DNA from: Aeromonas sp. FDAARGOS 1405
GTDB lineage: Bacteria; Pseudomonadota; Gammaproteobacteria; Enterobacterales; Aeromonadaceae
DNA length: 64,000 nucleotides
Assembly: GCF_019048265.1 (NCBI RefSeq)
Contig: NZ_CP077311.1
Coordinates: forward strand, 4,101,001 to 4,165,000
Reading direction: 5' to 3'
How positions within the stretch are numbered: position 1 is the first letter of the stretch; every line of letters begins with the position of its first letter. This document shows positions 1 through 8,511 of the stretch, in pieces. The notes beneath the pieces are model-generated. The model searched no databases. It saw only the letters and a program-made list of their open reading frames with translations, and was not told the DNA's origin. Position numbers and translations under genes: made by a program.

Positions 1-598
1 TGCGATCTTCGCGGGTCACAAAGCTGCGGCCCACCGCCACCATGGCGGCAATCTTATCCTTTGGCCAGGTTTCAAGGCGCGCCTTGAAACCGCTCATCAG
101 CGCTTCATCGGGCTGATTGGCAAAAAAGAGCGGCGCCACCTGTTCGACGATGGGCGCCGGAATGGTGCCGAGCTGCTCGATCATCGCCAGCATGTCGAGG
201 TAACGCTCGCAGGTGATCTGCGGCTCGAGGCCAACGAAGCTGTCCATCAGCACCAGCCCCTTAAGGCGGTTTGGCACCATGCGTGCCAGCTCCACACCCC
301 ACATGCCACCGATGGAGAGACCCACCAGCACGAACTCATCGACTCCGAGGGCATCGAGCAGCGCCAGGTGATCCCGCGCCAGGGTTGCCAGCGTGCAGGC
401 ACCTTCGGGGAGCAGATCAGAATCACCGTGGCCCCACAGCTCGGGAACGATGCAGCGATAGCTCCCTTTGAGCGCCTCGATTTGCGGCGCCCACATGGCG
501 CTGTCCCACAGGTAGCTATGGCCAAACAGCAGCACCGGCCCTTGCCCTTCATCCAGATAGGCCATCCGGCGACCCGCTATCTCCATAAATTGCTTCAT
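1..598 (-). CDS. alpha/beta hydrolase, C-terminus cut off by window edge
   Basis: The reading frame starts at the ATG at 598 (protein begins MKQFMEIAGRRMAYLDEG) and runs off the left edge, so only about 199 residues are visible. It has the alpha/beta-hydrolase layout: an oxyanion-hole turn (FGHSYLWDS) near residue 25, then the nucleophile elbow GLSIGG near residue 98, whose Ser is the expected catalytic residue. The downstream acid and His lie outside the window. A good Shine-Dalgarno (GGAGAG) precedes the ATG. Substrate cannot be deduced; such proteins are cytoplasmic esterases, lipases or C-C hydrolases. Its 5' end is oddly duplicated about 70 bp upstream (see the repeat entry). It diverges from ppk2. 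Confidence 0.85.
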   Translation of the reverse strand, partial: MKQFMEIAGRRMAYLDEGQGPVLLFGHSYLWDSAMWAPQIEALKGSYRCIVPELWGHGDSDLLPEGACTLATLARDHLALLDALGVDEFVLVGLSIGGMWGVELARMVPNRLKGLVLMDSFVGLEPQITCERYLDMLAMIEQLGTIPAPIVEQVAPLFFANQPDEALMSGFKARLETWPKDKIAAMVAVGRSFVTREDR

Positions 599-692
599 GT
601 TCTCTCCTGTTGCCAACTTCTGATGATTAGACGGCAGTGCAAATCACCATAGCCATAAATGGCTTCATGTTGGCTTCTGTTGCCAACTAACG
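583..692. repeat. imperfect direct repeat duplicating the hydrolase start region
   Basis: Two copies spaced 70 bp apart share the CATAAAT-GCTTCATGTT core, the CTGTTGCCAACT block and a GGCAGTG block (about 586-636 and 656-702). Read on the minus strand, each copy contains a Shine-Dalgarno-like stretch and an ATG followed by AAG, an alternative codon and TTT ATG. The proximal copy starts the hydrolase gene. The distal copy (ATG at 668) gives only a 13-codon frame that ends before the hydrolase. It looks like an old partial tandem duplication of the leader. Confidence 0.6.
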
Positions 693-783
693 GGGCGGCA
701 GTGTAACACGTCCTACTTGGCAGTCGACTCTCCCTGGTGCAAGCTGAAGTGACGGCAAGAAGGGACTCAAAAAGGAGAAGAAG

Positions 784-1599
784 ATGCCGAAGGACAAGAG
801 CAAGAAGCAGCCACGTCTGGACAAGAAATGCTATGAGCACCACCTTGCCCATCTGCAGGAGGAGCTGGTCAAGCTCCAGGAGTGGGTCAAACAGGAGGGG
901 TTGAAGGTAGTGGTACTGTTCGAGGGACGGGACGCAGCTGGCAAGGGGGGCGTCATCAAGGCGATCACCGAGCCCCTCAATCCCCGGGTCTGCCGGGTTA
1001 CAGCGCTGCCCGCCCCCTCCGATCGTGAGCGCTCCCAATGGTACTTTCAGCGTTATGTGGCCCACCTGCCCGCCGCTGGCGAGATGGTGCTGTTTGACCG
1101 CTCCTGGTACAACCGGGCCGGGGTCGAGCGGGTGATGAGCTTTTGTAGCGACGCCGAGTATCGCGAGTTTCTGCGCGCCTGCCCCGAGTTTGAGCGAATG
1201 CTGATCCGCTCCGGCATCACACTGATCAAATACTGGTTCTCGGTCTCCGATGAGGAGCAGGAGAAGCGCTTCAAGGAGCGGATCAACACCCCCATCAAGC
1301 GCTGGAAGTTCAGCCCGATGGATTTGCAGTCCCGCTCGCGCTGGGTGGAGTACTCACGCGCCAAGGATGACATGTTCACCTACACCGACACCGAGGATTG
1401 CCCCTGGTTCGTGGTAGAAGCGGACGACAAGCGCCGTGCCCGCCTCAACTGCATCGCCCACCTGCTGGGCAAGGTGCCCTATGAGGTGATCCACTATGAG
1501 CCCATCAGCCTCCCCCCCATCAAGACCGAAGGGTATGAGCGCCCGCCCCTGACCAGCCAGCACTTCGTACCGGATATCACTGCCGACCTCGAGACCTGA
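784..1599 (+). CDS. ppk2: polyphosphate kinase 2 (PPK2)
   Basis: This 271-residue protein is a PPK2-family phosphotransferase, which moves phosphate between polyphosphate and nucleotides in the cytosol. The Walker A loop GRDAAGKGG lies near residue 48. The Walker B/lid signature DRSWYNRAGVERVM lies near residue 105, and the conserved KRWKFSPMD segment near 175 is typical of single-domain PPK2 enzymes. AAGGAGAAGAAG directly precedes the ATG and fixes the start. The single-domain length fits the class that usually phosphorylates nucleoside diphosphates, but the sequence alone does not settle ADP versus GDP preference. It stands alone, diverging from the hydrolase and convergent with malK. Confidence 0.93.
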   Translation: MPKDKSKKQPRLDKKCYEHHLAHLQEELVKLQEWVKQEGLKVVVLFEGRDAAGKGGVIKAITEPLNPRVCRVTALPAPSDRERSQWYFQRYVAHLPAAGEMVLFDRSWYNRAGVERVMSFCSDAEYREFLRACPEFERMLIRSGITLIKYWFSVSDEEQEKRFKERINTPIKRWKFSPMDLQSRSRWVEYSRAKDDMFTYTDTEDCPWFVVEADDKRRARLNCIAHLLGKVPYEVIHYEPISLPPIKTEGYERPPLTSQHFVPDITADLET

Positions 1600-1636
1600 C
1601 AGACACTCGCCATTTGCGGCGAGCAGATAATAAAAA

Positions 1637-1654
1637 GCCGGTCTGACGACCGGC
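1637..1654 (-). terminator. intrinsic terminator of the mal operon
   Basis: A 7-bp GC stem (GCCGGTC / GACCGGC, loop TGAC) is flanked by A5 on both sides. Read on the minus strand, the stem is followed by TTTTTA, the right polarity for ending malK transcription. Confidence 0.8.
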
Positions 1655-1699
1655 AAAAAGGCATTGATTATTAAGAAAGGAAAACCGGCACAACAAAAA

Positions 1700-2836
1700 T
1701 CAGGTACGGATATATTTGGCCGTGCGCGGGAACGCCTGCTCCTTGGCATCGAACAGGTAGCAGGCTTCCGCCGGAATACCCACACTATAGGTCTGACCGG
1801 TCGCCACATCCACATCCGAGGTTGTCTTGACGGTGAAGTCGTGGCCATCCACATCCATATAGACGAAAGACTCGGCCCCCAGATGCTCGGCCACCTGCAC
1901 CAGACCGCTCAGCTTGCTGTCGGCATGAGCATGGCTCAGCGGTACCAGATGCTCGGGACGTATACCCAGCTCCACCTTGTCACCGACCGCGCCACTGCGG
2001 GCATCGACCCGGGCACGCACGGTATCGCCAGAGGTCAGCTTAACCACGCACTCCTGCTCGCCAATTTCTAGCAACTCGCCTGCCAGGAAGTTCATCTTGG
2101 GAGAGCCGATAAAGCCCGCCACGAACTTGTTGTCCGGGTTATGGTAAAGATCCAGCGGTGAACCAAACTGCTCCAGGTTACTGGCCGCATCAGCCTTGAG
2201 TGGGCTTAGCACCACAATCTTGTCTGCCAGGGTCATCGCTTCCACCTGATCGTGGGTCACGTAGATGATGGTGGAGTTGAGCTCTTTGTGCAGCTTGGCA
2301 ATCTCGATCCGCATCTTGACCCGCAGCGCGGCATCCAGGTTGGAGAGCGGCTCGTCAAACAGGAACACCTGCGGCTGCTGCACAATGGAGCGACCGATGG
2401 CAACCCGCTGACGCTGACCACCGGAGAGCGCCTTGGGCTTTCTGTCCAGCAGCGGCTCAAGACCCAGGATCTCGGCGGCGCGCATCACCCGCTTGTGGAT
2501 GTTCTCCTTGTCCATCTTCTTGAGCTTCAGACCGAAGGCCATGTTCTCGTAGATGTTCATGTGGGGATAGAGGGCGTAGGACTGGAATACCATGCCCACG
2601 TTACGCTCGACTGGCGGCACGTCATTCATATAGCGACCGCCGATGGTCAACTCACCACTGGTGATGTCCTCGAGACCCGCGATCATCCGTAGCAGGGTGG
2701 ATTTACCACAGCCGGACGGGCCGACGAAGACAATGAATTCGCCCTCCTTGATGGAGAGGTTGATGTTGCGCAGGGTGTCCTTGTGAACAGCCGGATCGTA
2801 ATTTTTGCGAACGTTGTTGAGTACTACTTCAGCCAT
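1700..2836 (-). CDS. malK: maltose/maltodextrin ABC transporter ATPase MalK
   Basis: This 378-residue ABC ATPase powers uptake of maltose and maltodextrins through MalFG. Walker [10 protein letters not shown] spans about residues 39-47, the signature [14 protein letters not shown] lies near 137 and Walker [12 protein letters not shown] near 157. They are followed by the D-loop and switch His (VTHDQVEA). The C-terminal 130 residues form the OB-fold regulatory region of the MalK/UgpC subfamily, where EIIA-Glc and MalT bind in enterics. The assignment to maltose rather than glycerol phosphate rests on the adjacent malEFG genes. It is the last gene of the minus-strand operon, 68 bp after malG, with a terminator downstream. 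Confidence 0.95.
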   Translation of the reverse strand: MAEVVLNNVRKNYDPAVHKDTLRNINLSIKEGEFIVFVGPSGCGKSTLLRMIAGLEDITSGELTIGGRYMNDVPPVERNVGMVFQSYALYPHMNIYENMAFGLKLKKMDKENIHKRVMRAAEILGLEPLLDRKPKALSGGQRQRVAIGRSIVQQPQVFLFDEPLSNLDAALRVKMRIEIAKLHKELNSTIIYVTHDQVEAMTLADKIVVLSPLKADAASNLEQFGSPLDLYHNPDNKFVAGFIGSPKMNFLAGELLEIGEQECVVKLTSGDTVRARVDARSGAVGDKVELGIRPEHLVPLSHAHADSKLSGLVQVAEHLGAESFVYMDVDGHDFTVKTTSDVDVATGQTYSVGIPAEACYLFDAKEQAFPRTAKYIRT

Positions 2837-2876
2837 GACGAGCTCCGCTCTTGAATCTTTGCAAATCGTGATAGCG

Positions 2877-2894
2877 GGGGGAGTCAGCTCCCCC
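2877..2894 (-). other. malG-malK intercistronic hairpin
   Basis: A 7-bp stem (GGGGGAG / CTCCCCC, loop TCAG) lies in the 68-bp gap between malG and malK. There is no T-run, so it is more likely an mRNA-stability or attenuation element than a full terminator. Confidence 0.5.
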
Positions 2895-2904
2895 GGCCAT
2901 AAAC

Positions 2905-3795
2905 TTAACCTTTCACACCACCGGCAGTCAGACCGCCAACCAGCCAGCGTTGTGCCAACAGGAACACCACTGTGATGGGGAAACCGGAGAGCACTGCGGC
3001 CGCCGCGAAATCACCCCACAGGTAGTTCTGTGGATAGAGGTACTGCTGGGCCCCGACCGCCAGGGTCAGATTGTTCACATCCTGCAACAGGATGGAGGCC
3101 ATGGGCACCTCGGTAATGGAACCGATAAAGGCCAGAATAAACACTACCGCCAAGATGGGTACCGACAGGGGCAACAGGATCAGACGGAATGCCTGCCACG
3201 GGGTCGCACCGTCGATGGCCGCCGCCTCCTCCAGGGAGGAGTCGATGGTCTCGAAGTAGCCCTTGATGGTCCAGACGTGGAGGGCAATACCGCCCATGTA
3301 CGCCAGGATCAGGCCACCGTGGGTGTTGAGACCGAGCCAGGGGATATAGTCACCAATCTTGTTAAAGAGCGCGTAGATAGCCACCAGCGCCAGTACCGCC
3401 GGGAACATCTGGAAAATCAGCATGCCCTGCAGGATGGTGGACTTGCCACGAAAACGCAGGCGGGCAAAGGCGTAGGCACAGGTGGTGGAGAGCGTCACGA
3501 TCATCAGGGCAGTGATGCCGGCGATCTTGATGGAGTTCCACAACCAGGTCAGCACCGGGAACGGCGGCGGCGTGATGCTGCCGTCGGCGTTGGTGATGGA
3601 GATGCCAAGTGCCAGCTTCCAGTGATCCAGCGTCGGATTGGAGGGGATGATCTCCCCTACGGCGAAGTTACCGTTACGGAACGAGATGGCGATAACCATG
3701 ATCAACGGGAAGATGATCAACGCCAGGAAGCCCCACATGACCAGGTGGGTTGCCCACACCCGGTATTTGACTGATTTGGGTTGTACGATTGCCAT
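2905..3795 (-). CDS. malG: maltose ABC transporter permease MalG
   Basis: This 296-residue inner-membrane permease has about six predicted membrane segments, the first near residues 15-35. The cytoplasmic EAA loop ([21 protein letters not shown]), near residue 190, docks to MalK. The C-terminal tail ends [10 protein letters not shown], the kind of tail that in E. coli MalG reaches into the MalK dimer. AAGGAGG lies 7 bases before the ATG. It follows malF by 12 bases, so the two are probably translationally coupled. Confidence 0.95.
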   Translation of the reverse strand: MAIVQPKSVKYRVWATHLVMWGFLALIIFPLIMVIAISFRNGNFAVGEIIPSNPTLDHWKLALGISITNADGSITPPPFPVLTWLWNSIKIAGITALMIVTLSTTCAYAFARLRFRGKSTILQGMLIFQMFPAVLALVAIYALFNKIGDYIPWLGLNTHGGLILAYMGGIALHVWTIKGYFETIDSSLEEAAAIDGATPWQAFRLILLPLSVPILAVVFILAFIGSITEVPMASILLQDVNNLTLAVGAQQYLYPQNYLWGDFAAAAVLSGFPITVVFLLAQRWLVGGLTAGGVKG

Positions 3796-3807
3796 GTTGA
3801 AGCCTCC

Positions 3808-5460
3808 TTACAGCTGCTTGTCGGCTTTGGACAATTTCAGGTTGAGCAGCGCCAGCGCACCTACGATGAGGAAGATGGCTGTGGCGATGGCACTGGCCAG
3901 ACCGTAGTCCTGACCACCCGATCCCTGGAACGCAATCCGGTAGGTATAACTCACCAGCAAGTCGGTGGTACCGGCCGGGGTGCTGGCGCCGATGATGTCG
4001 GGCGCACCGTTGGTCAACAACTGGATAAGCACGAAGTTGTTGAAGTTGAAGGCGAACGAGGCAATCAACAGCGGTGTCAGCGGCTTCATCAACAGCGGCA
4101 CGGTGATCTTGAAGAAGTTCTGCACCGGGCCGGCACCGTCCATGGCGGACGCTTCATAGAGATCTTCCGGAATGGCTTTGAGCAGGCCCATGCAGAGGAT
4201 CATCATGTAGGGGTAGCCGAGCCAGGTATTGACAATCAGGATCATCACTTTGGCCAGGAAGGGGTTGGTATACCAGTCCGGCTTGATGCCAAACGCCGCT
4301 TCCAGGAACATGTTGATCTCACCGAAGTTCTGGTTGAACAACCCCTTGAACACCAGGATGGAGATAAACGCCGGGATCGCGTAGGGCAGGATCAGCATGA
4401 CCCGATAGAAGCCGCGTCCCTTGAGAGATTCCCACTGCACCAGGCAGGCCAGCACCATGCCGATAGCCAGGGTGAACGCCACGGAACAGGCAGAGAAGAT
4501 CACGGTCCAGACGAAGATCTGCAGGAACGGCGCCTGAATACCCGGGTCCGTCACGATGCGGGCGAAGTTTTTCCACCCCACGCTCACCACAAAGCCCGGA
4601 GCCACGCTTTTGCCGACAAACTGTCCCTGTTCATCGATGTACTGATAGAAACCGGTCTCGCCATTGGGCAGCATCAGCTCACCGCTCTGGTTGTCACGCA
4701 GCAAGTTGCTGTCCTTGATCACCACGCCGGACTTGAGCACGGCGCCATCCGTCAGACGGCTGTACTGTTGCTTCTGGGCGGCAAACTTGCGCAGGCTGCT
4801 CAGGGTCAGATGAGTGGTACCATCAGGCAGCACCAGATCGAGCGCGCTCAGATGGGTGCGATGGTCAACGATGGCGCGGATCGGTGCCGCTTTACCGGTG
4901 ACGTCGCCGGTAACGGGCTCGAGCCGGACTTCCTGGGCAAGGTTCTGAACCCTACCCTCACGCACTGCCAACTCGCGAGCCTTGTTGTTCATCAGAGCCA
5001 GCGGTTGACTGAGATAGGATTGCTGCTCCTGTGTCAGCAGCAGTTGGAACTGGCCGTTGTCGCCACCCAGCAGGGTAAAATCGAATTCACCGCCCGCCAC
5101 CTTGTAGGTTTTCTTCAGATGGTAGTCCCGCGCCTGCTCAATGGAGAGCAAGTTGGATCCCGAATAGTTGGTGAAGGCAATGCCAATGGTGTAGGCAAGA
5201 GGGAAGATGATAAATACAACCATGCCCGCGACACCCGGAAAGATGTAGCGATGGGCATAGGTCTTCTTGTTCATGAAGACATACAGACCGACGGATACCA
5301 CCACCAGATCCAGCAGCGCGAATACCCACTCGCCACTGGCGTACATCATCACGGCTGCATAGCCGTTGAGGATGGCGACCAGGGCCGCGATGGTCCACTT
5401 AAGCCAGGTGTGCTTATCCTTCGGACCGGCATAGGACTCAACAGAAGGTACTACTTCCAT
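3808..5460 (-). CDS. malF: maltose ABC transporter permease MalF
   Basis: This 550-residue permease is slightly longer than the 514 residues of E. coli MalF. It has N-terminal membrane segments (about 24-95), the large periplasmic P2 domain (about 105-300) that contacts MalE, then five membrane segments. The EAA-type loop (EASAMDGAGPVQNFFKITVPLL) lies near residue 440. The P2 domain separates MalF from generic sugar permeases and supports the maltose call. It is preceded by malE and a strong hairpin, and followed closely by malG. Confidence 0.95.
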   Translation of the reverse strand: MEVVPSVESYAGPKDKHTWLKWTIAALVAILNGYAAVMMYASGEWVFALLDLVVVSVGLYVFMNKKTYAHRYIFPGVAGMVVFIIFPLAYTIGIAFTNYSGSNLLSIEQARDYHLKKTYKVAGGEFDFTLLGGDNGQFQLLLTQEQQSYLSQPLALMNNKARELAVREGRVQNLAQEVRLEPVTGDVTGKAAPIRAIVDHRTHLSALDLVLPDGTTHLTLSSLRKFAAQKQQYSRLTDGAVLKSGVVIKDSNLLRDNQSGELMLPNGETGFYQYIDEQGQFVGKSVAPGFVVSVGWKNFARIVTDPGIQAPFLQIFVWTVIFSACSVAFTLAIGMVLACLVQWESLKGRGFYRVMLILPYAIPAFISILVFKGLFNQNFGEINMFLEAAFGIKPDWYTNPFLAKVMILIVNTWLGYPYMMILCMGLLKAIPEDLYEASAMDGAGPVQNFFKITVPLLMKPLTPLLIASFAFNFNNFVLIQLLTNGAPDIIGASTPAGTTDLLVSYTYRIAFQGSGGQDYGLASAIATAIFLIVGALALLNLKLSKADKQL

Positions 5461-5501
5461 GCCAATTAACCTTTATAACGCCAAGAGAGATTTGAGAGAG
5501 T

Positions 5502-5522
5502 GGGAGGCCATTGCGGCCTCCC
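5502..5522 (-). other. malE-malF intercistronic hairpin
   Basis: An 8-bp perfect stem (GGGAGGCC / GGCCTCCC) with a 5-base loop lies in the 75-bp gap after malE. In E. coli the same gap holds REP elements that keep malE mRNA more abundant than malF. A similar role here is inference. Confidence 0.55.
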
Positions 5523-5535
5523 GGGTGGTGCAAGC

Positions 5536-6717
5536 TTACTGAACGATACGCTTGGCAGCGGTATCCAGTGCTTCATCAACACTTTGACGACCGGAGGTCA
5601 CGTTCTTGAGGGCTGTTTCGAAGGAGGACCAGAAACGGCTCATCTCGGGAACGGACGGCATCGGCTCGCCAGCCTGGGCGTTCAGCATGGTGGCCTTGAT
5701 GTGCGGATCGGATTCCAGGGTCTTCTGGAAGGATTTCAGCGCGACTGCACCCAGCGGCTTGTCGGCGTTAACCGGCGCCAGACCGGCATCGGTCAACAGG
5801 TAGTTTTCCAGGAACTCGATGGCCAGATCCTTGTTCGGGCTGGCGGCGTTGATGGTGGCACCCAGTACGCCAACGAAGGCTTTAGCCGGTTTGCCATTCA
5901 AGGTCGGCAGCGGTGCTACACCGTACTTGATGCCGCTCTTGTCCAGGTTGCTCCAGGCCCAGGGACCGTTGATCATCATGGCCACTTCGCCCTTATTGAA
6001 CTTGGCGTCCATCACACCGTAGTCGATGCCTTTTTCCAGGTGACCGGACTTGATCATCTCGGAGATGTAACCCACGCCCATCTTGGCGCCCGCATTGTTC
6101 ACGCCGGTATCTTTAACGTCATAACCGGTAGCGGTTTTCTTGAAGGCGTAACCACCGTTGGCAGCCACCAGCGGGTAGCTGAAGTACGGGGTGTCATAAG
6201 CCCACATGATGGCGCGCTTGCCGTTTTTCTTCAGAGTCTCGTCAATCTTGGCGATCTCTTCGAAAGTTTTCGGCGGCTCGGGCAGCAGGTCTTTGTTATA
6301 GATCAGGCTGACCGCTTCCATGGCAACCGGGTAACCATAGGTTTTGCCATCAACAGTCATGGCATCCCATGCCAGCTGTTCAAATTTGCCTTTGGTTGCA
6401 GCGTTCGGGGTCACGGGGACCAGCAAACCGGCTTTGACCCACTCACCGTAACGGTCGTGAGCCCAGAAGAAGATGTCCGGGCCGTTGCCAGTGGCTGCGG
6501 CTTGCTGGAATTTCACTTCAACCTGATCCGGGTGAGCCACAGTAACCTTGATGCCGGTTTCTGCTTCAAACTTCTTACCCACTTCAGCCAGACCGTTGTA
6601 TCCCTTGTCACCGTTGATCCAGATGGTCAGCTGGCCTTCATCGATGGCAGCAGTAGCAGAGCAAGCGACGCCAAGAGTGGCCAGACCGATCAGGGATGAC
6701 AGCAATTTCTTTTTCAT
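5536..6717 (-). CDS. malE: periplasmic maltose/maltodextrin-binding protein MalE
   Basis: This 393-residue protein has a classic signal peptide ([24 protein letters not shown], cleavage after ATA-A near residue 24). The mature protein is a cluster-B/D type binding protein starting [19 protein letters not shown], very close to the start of E. coli mature MalE. The WINGDKGY and FFWAHDRYG motifs are sugar-contact regions in MalE. It is the first gene of malEFGK, so binding protein and transporter are made together. In E. coli malK is instead transcribed divergently with lamB; no lamB homologue is seen here. Confidence 0.97.
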   Translation of the reverse strand: MKKKLLSSLIGLATLGVACSATAAIDEGQLTIWINGDKGYNGLAEVGKKFEAETGIKVTVAHPDQVEVKFQQAAATGNGPDIFFWAHDRYGEWVKAGLLVPVTPNAATKGKFEQLAWDAMTVDGKTYGYPVAMEAVSLIYNKDLLPEPPKTFEEIAKIDETLKKNGKRAIMWAYDTPYFSYPLVAANGGYAFKKTATGYDVKDTGVNNAGAKMGVGYISEMIKSGHLEKGIDYGVMDAKFNKGEVAMMINGPWAWSNLDKSGIKYGVAPLPTLNGKPAKAFVGVLGATINAASPNKDLAIEFLENYLLTDAGLAPVNADKPLGAVALKSFQKTLESDPHIKATMLNAQAGEPMPSVPEMSRFWSSFETALKNVTSGRQSVDEALDTAAKRIVQ

Positions 6718-6764
6718 GAGCCTTTCCTTGTATTAGTTCCGCGCTGTAAGAGCATTGTGTGCGA

Positions 6765-6812
6765 GATGAATATTATCCCAAGCGGCAAACGGCTCACATG
6801 ACGCAACTCGCA
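6765..6812 (-). promoter_or_regulatory. candidate malE promoter with CRP-like site
   Basis: On the minus strand GATAAT (6777-6772) is a good -10 and would start transcription near 6765. A CRP-like palindrome (TGCGA-N6-TCATG, 6797-6812, 7 of 10 core bases) is centred about 40 bases upstream, the class II activator position. No clear MalT box was seen. Confidence 0.4.
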
Positions 6813-6951
6813 TTTTTGAAATGCAATTACGTATTTCCTTCCAGAAAGTTTTGAAAACATTTTCTTATTTCAGGGGGTTAGCGCCATTTATTGGCATATT
6901 TCTCGCCAATGCAAGAAATTAAATTACCAAATAGAAATAAAAAAACACGAT

Positions 6952-6985
6952 TGAAAGGGTTTTCACCTCATTGAAAACCCTTTCA
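6952..6985. promoter_or_regulatory. twin TGAAA-N4-TTTCA palindromes forming a 14-bp inverted repeat
   Basis: TGAAAGGGTTTTCA and TGAAAACCCTTTCA are exact reverse complements separated by six bases. Each arm is itself palindromic (TGAAA-N4-TTTCA), the symmetry expected for a LacI-type operator. As a single hairpin on the minus strand it is followed, after six bases, by a run of seven T, so a back-up terminator is the alternative reading. It sits about 235 bp upstream of the malE ATG. Confidence 0.5.
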
Positions 6986-7058
6986 CATGGATAATTCTGT
7001 TTAATTTGTTAACAAAGCACCGAGTTGGTTTCGCTGCCCCCTGCCCCATTAAATAAAA

Positions 7059-7084
7059 AGACACCGCAGCGAACTGCGGTGTCT
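7059..7084. terminator. bidirectional terminator after yejK
   Basis: An 11-bp perfect stem (AGACACCGCAG / CTGCGGTGTCT) with a CGAA tetraloop has T-runs on either strand. On the minus strand it ends yejK. Confidence 0.85.
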
Positions 7085-7112
7085 TTTTGCCAAAAATGAA
7101 GGCCGGATCACA

Positions 7113-8162
7113 TTATGACTGGCGCAGCAGCTGATCCTTGAGATTTGGCGGCACCCCCTTGATGGTCAGGGTATCGGTCTGCGGGTCATAAAACACCCTG
7201 CAGTTCAACAGTTTCTGCTCGAAGCTCAGGGTCAGGCCGCCCCCGGAGCCGACAAACTTGGTCAAGCCGCGCAGGGTGGAACGGTCAGCCGGGAAACGCT
7301 CTTCCAGCTCATACTCCTGACCGATAAAGCTGTAAAAATCGAGATCGCCATCGCCGGGCAATTCTGCTGACAGCGCCTTGATCTCGATCTCTTCACCGGC
7401 ACTCGCCTGTTCGGAGCAATATTTGAAGACCTGCTTTTTATAGTCATTGCGCTCGGTCGGTTCGAGCTGGCGACTGTCGCAATAATCTTCTACCGCCTGC
7501 AGCAAGCCTTTATTCTGCACCTTGGCATCCATCCCCTCACGGGCCCCCAGCAGATCCATAAAGAAATCGCCCAGTTTGCGACCGATACGTCCCTTGCTGA
7601 AGGTGATATAGCGGCGCGAATCCGGTTGGGTTTTCCATTCGGTCAAATCGATACGAGCCACCAGATTGAGTTTGCCGATATCGAGATACTGGATATGACG
7701 CAACTCCAGCGCTTCGCTGACGGTGACGCTCTCCTTGCCTTCCAGCAGAGCGATCATCAGGTAGTCAACCCCCACGTAGTTGTACTTGGCAAACAGCAGT
7801 ACCCCCTGCTCGTCAAGGGCGTGCTCCACCAGTTGCCTGACCAGCAGCTGGGTCATCTCCACCGAGAAGGGGACGAATTCGAGCTGCTCGTCGAGCAGTT
7901 TTTCCAGCGCAATGCGAAACAGGGGAGAAGGCTGTTTGGGAGCCTCTTCACCGTCAGCCAGCTCGGCGACGGCGGCCTCGGGGTCTGCAAAAAAGCCAAA
8001 GCCCTTGCCCCCCTTGCCATTGTAAATGCGGTGCAGCTCCGCCATCAGCCCCTGTACTGCCTCGTCAGCAGGCAGAAGCTGGCTGCGGGTGTCGGCGTGA
8101 GGTTGACCATCGCCGCCCTGGCGCAGGGAGTGAAGAATGATCTTGTCGATATCGAGACTCAT
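7113..8162 (-). CDS. yejK: nucleoid-associated protein YejK
   Basis: This 349-residue protein of the YejK/NdpA family is found on the nucleoid in E. coli. The start chosen is the ATG at 8162 (MSLDIDKIILHSL), which matches the family's conserved opening; the frame stays open upstream but that part overlaps yejL and is out of character. The YNYVGVDYLMIALLEGK and SKGRIGRKLGDFF segments are typical. It is divergent from yejL-yejM, the same arrangement as in E. coli, with about 70 bp between the start codons. Its own terminator lies directly downstream. Confidence 0.93.
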   Translation of the reverse strand: MSLDIDKIILHSLRQGGDGQPHADTRSQLLPADEAVQGLMAELHRIYNGKGGKGFGFFADPEAAVAELADGEEAPKQPSPLFRIALEKLLDEQLEFVPFSVEMTQLLVRQLVEHALDEQGVLLFAKYNYVGVDYLMIALLEGKESVTVSEALELRHIQYLDIGKLNLVARIDLTEWKTQPDSRRYITFSKGRIGRKLGDFFMDLLGAREGMDAKVQNKGLLQAVEDYCDSRQLEPTERNDYKKQVFKYCSEQASAGEEIEIKALSAELPGDGDLDFYSFIGQEYELEERFPADRSTLRGLTKFVGSGGGLTLSFEQKLLNCRVFYDPQTDTLTIKGVPPNLKDQLLRQS

Positions 8163-8235
8163 GTCACAAAGCCATAGTGTTAGCCGAAAGGGTGAAGTAT
8201 TATAAGGCGCTTTGAACCGAGATGAACTGAAGATT

Positions 8236-8463
8236 ATGCCCATCGTATCAAAGTACAATAACGAGCAGTTTGACGCCCTGATGAACGACCTGATCACCGC
8301 CCTGGAAAAGCATAAAGCGCCGGTGGATCTCAGTCTGATGGTGCTCGGCAACCTGACCACCAATATCATTAATGGTATGGCTCCGGCACAACGCCAGGCC
8401 ATCACAGAAAAGTTTGTCCAGGCCCTGACCGCATCGGTCGATAACCGCCATGACACACACTGA
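8236..8463 (+). CDS. yejL: UPF0352 family protein YejL
   Basis: This small 75-residue protein starts [19 protein letters not shown] and contains the highly conserved [15 protein letters not shown] core near residue 25. I chose the ATG at 8236 over the in-frame codon at 8212 because it matches E. coli YejL. The molecular function is unknown. The gene precedes yejM by 48 bp in the same orientation and probably shares its transcript. Confidence 0.9.
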   Translation: MPIVSKYNNEQFDALMNDLITALEKHKAPVDLSLMVLGNLTTNIINGMAPAQRQAITEKFVQALTASVDNRHDTH

Positions 8464-8511
8464 GTCCTGCGACTCTGTTGATTTGACGTTTCTCAACGCA
8501 GATGGATCACT

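Larger units (their letters stand above)
6718..7112. other. malE-yejK intergenic region
   Basis: This 395-bp AT-rich stretch has no convincing reading frame. It holds the malE promoter candidate, two clustered palindromes at 6952-6985 and the yejK terminator at 7059-7084. Confidence 0.7.

Noticed and set aside
711..783. Promoter for ppk2
   Set aside because: TTGGCAG and similar strings occur, but no convincing -10 at proper spacing could be defined.
3781..5469. A 562-codon open frame on the plus strand
   Set aside because: It is antisense to malF, whose product is full length with clear membrane and EAA motifs. The antisense product is His/Gln-rich with no family features.
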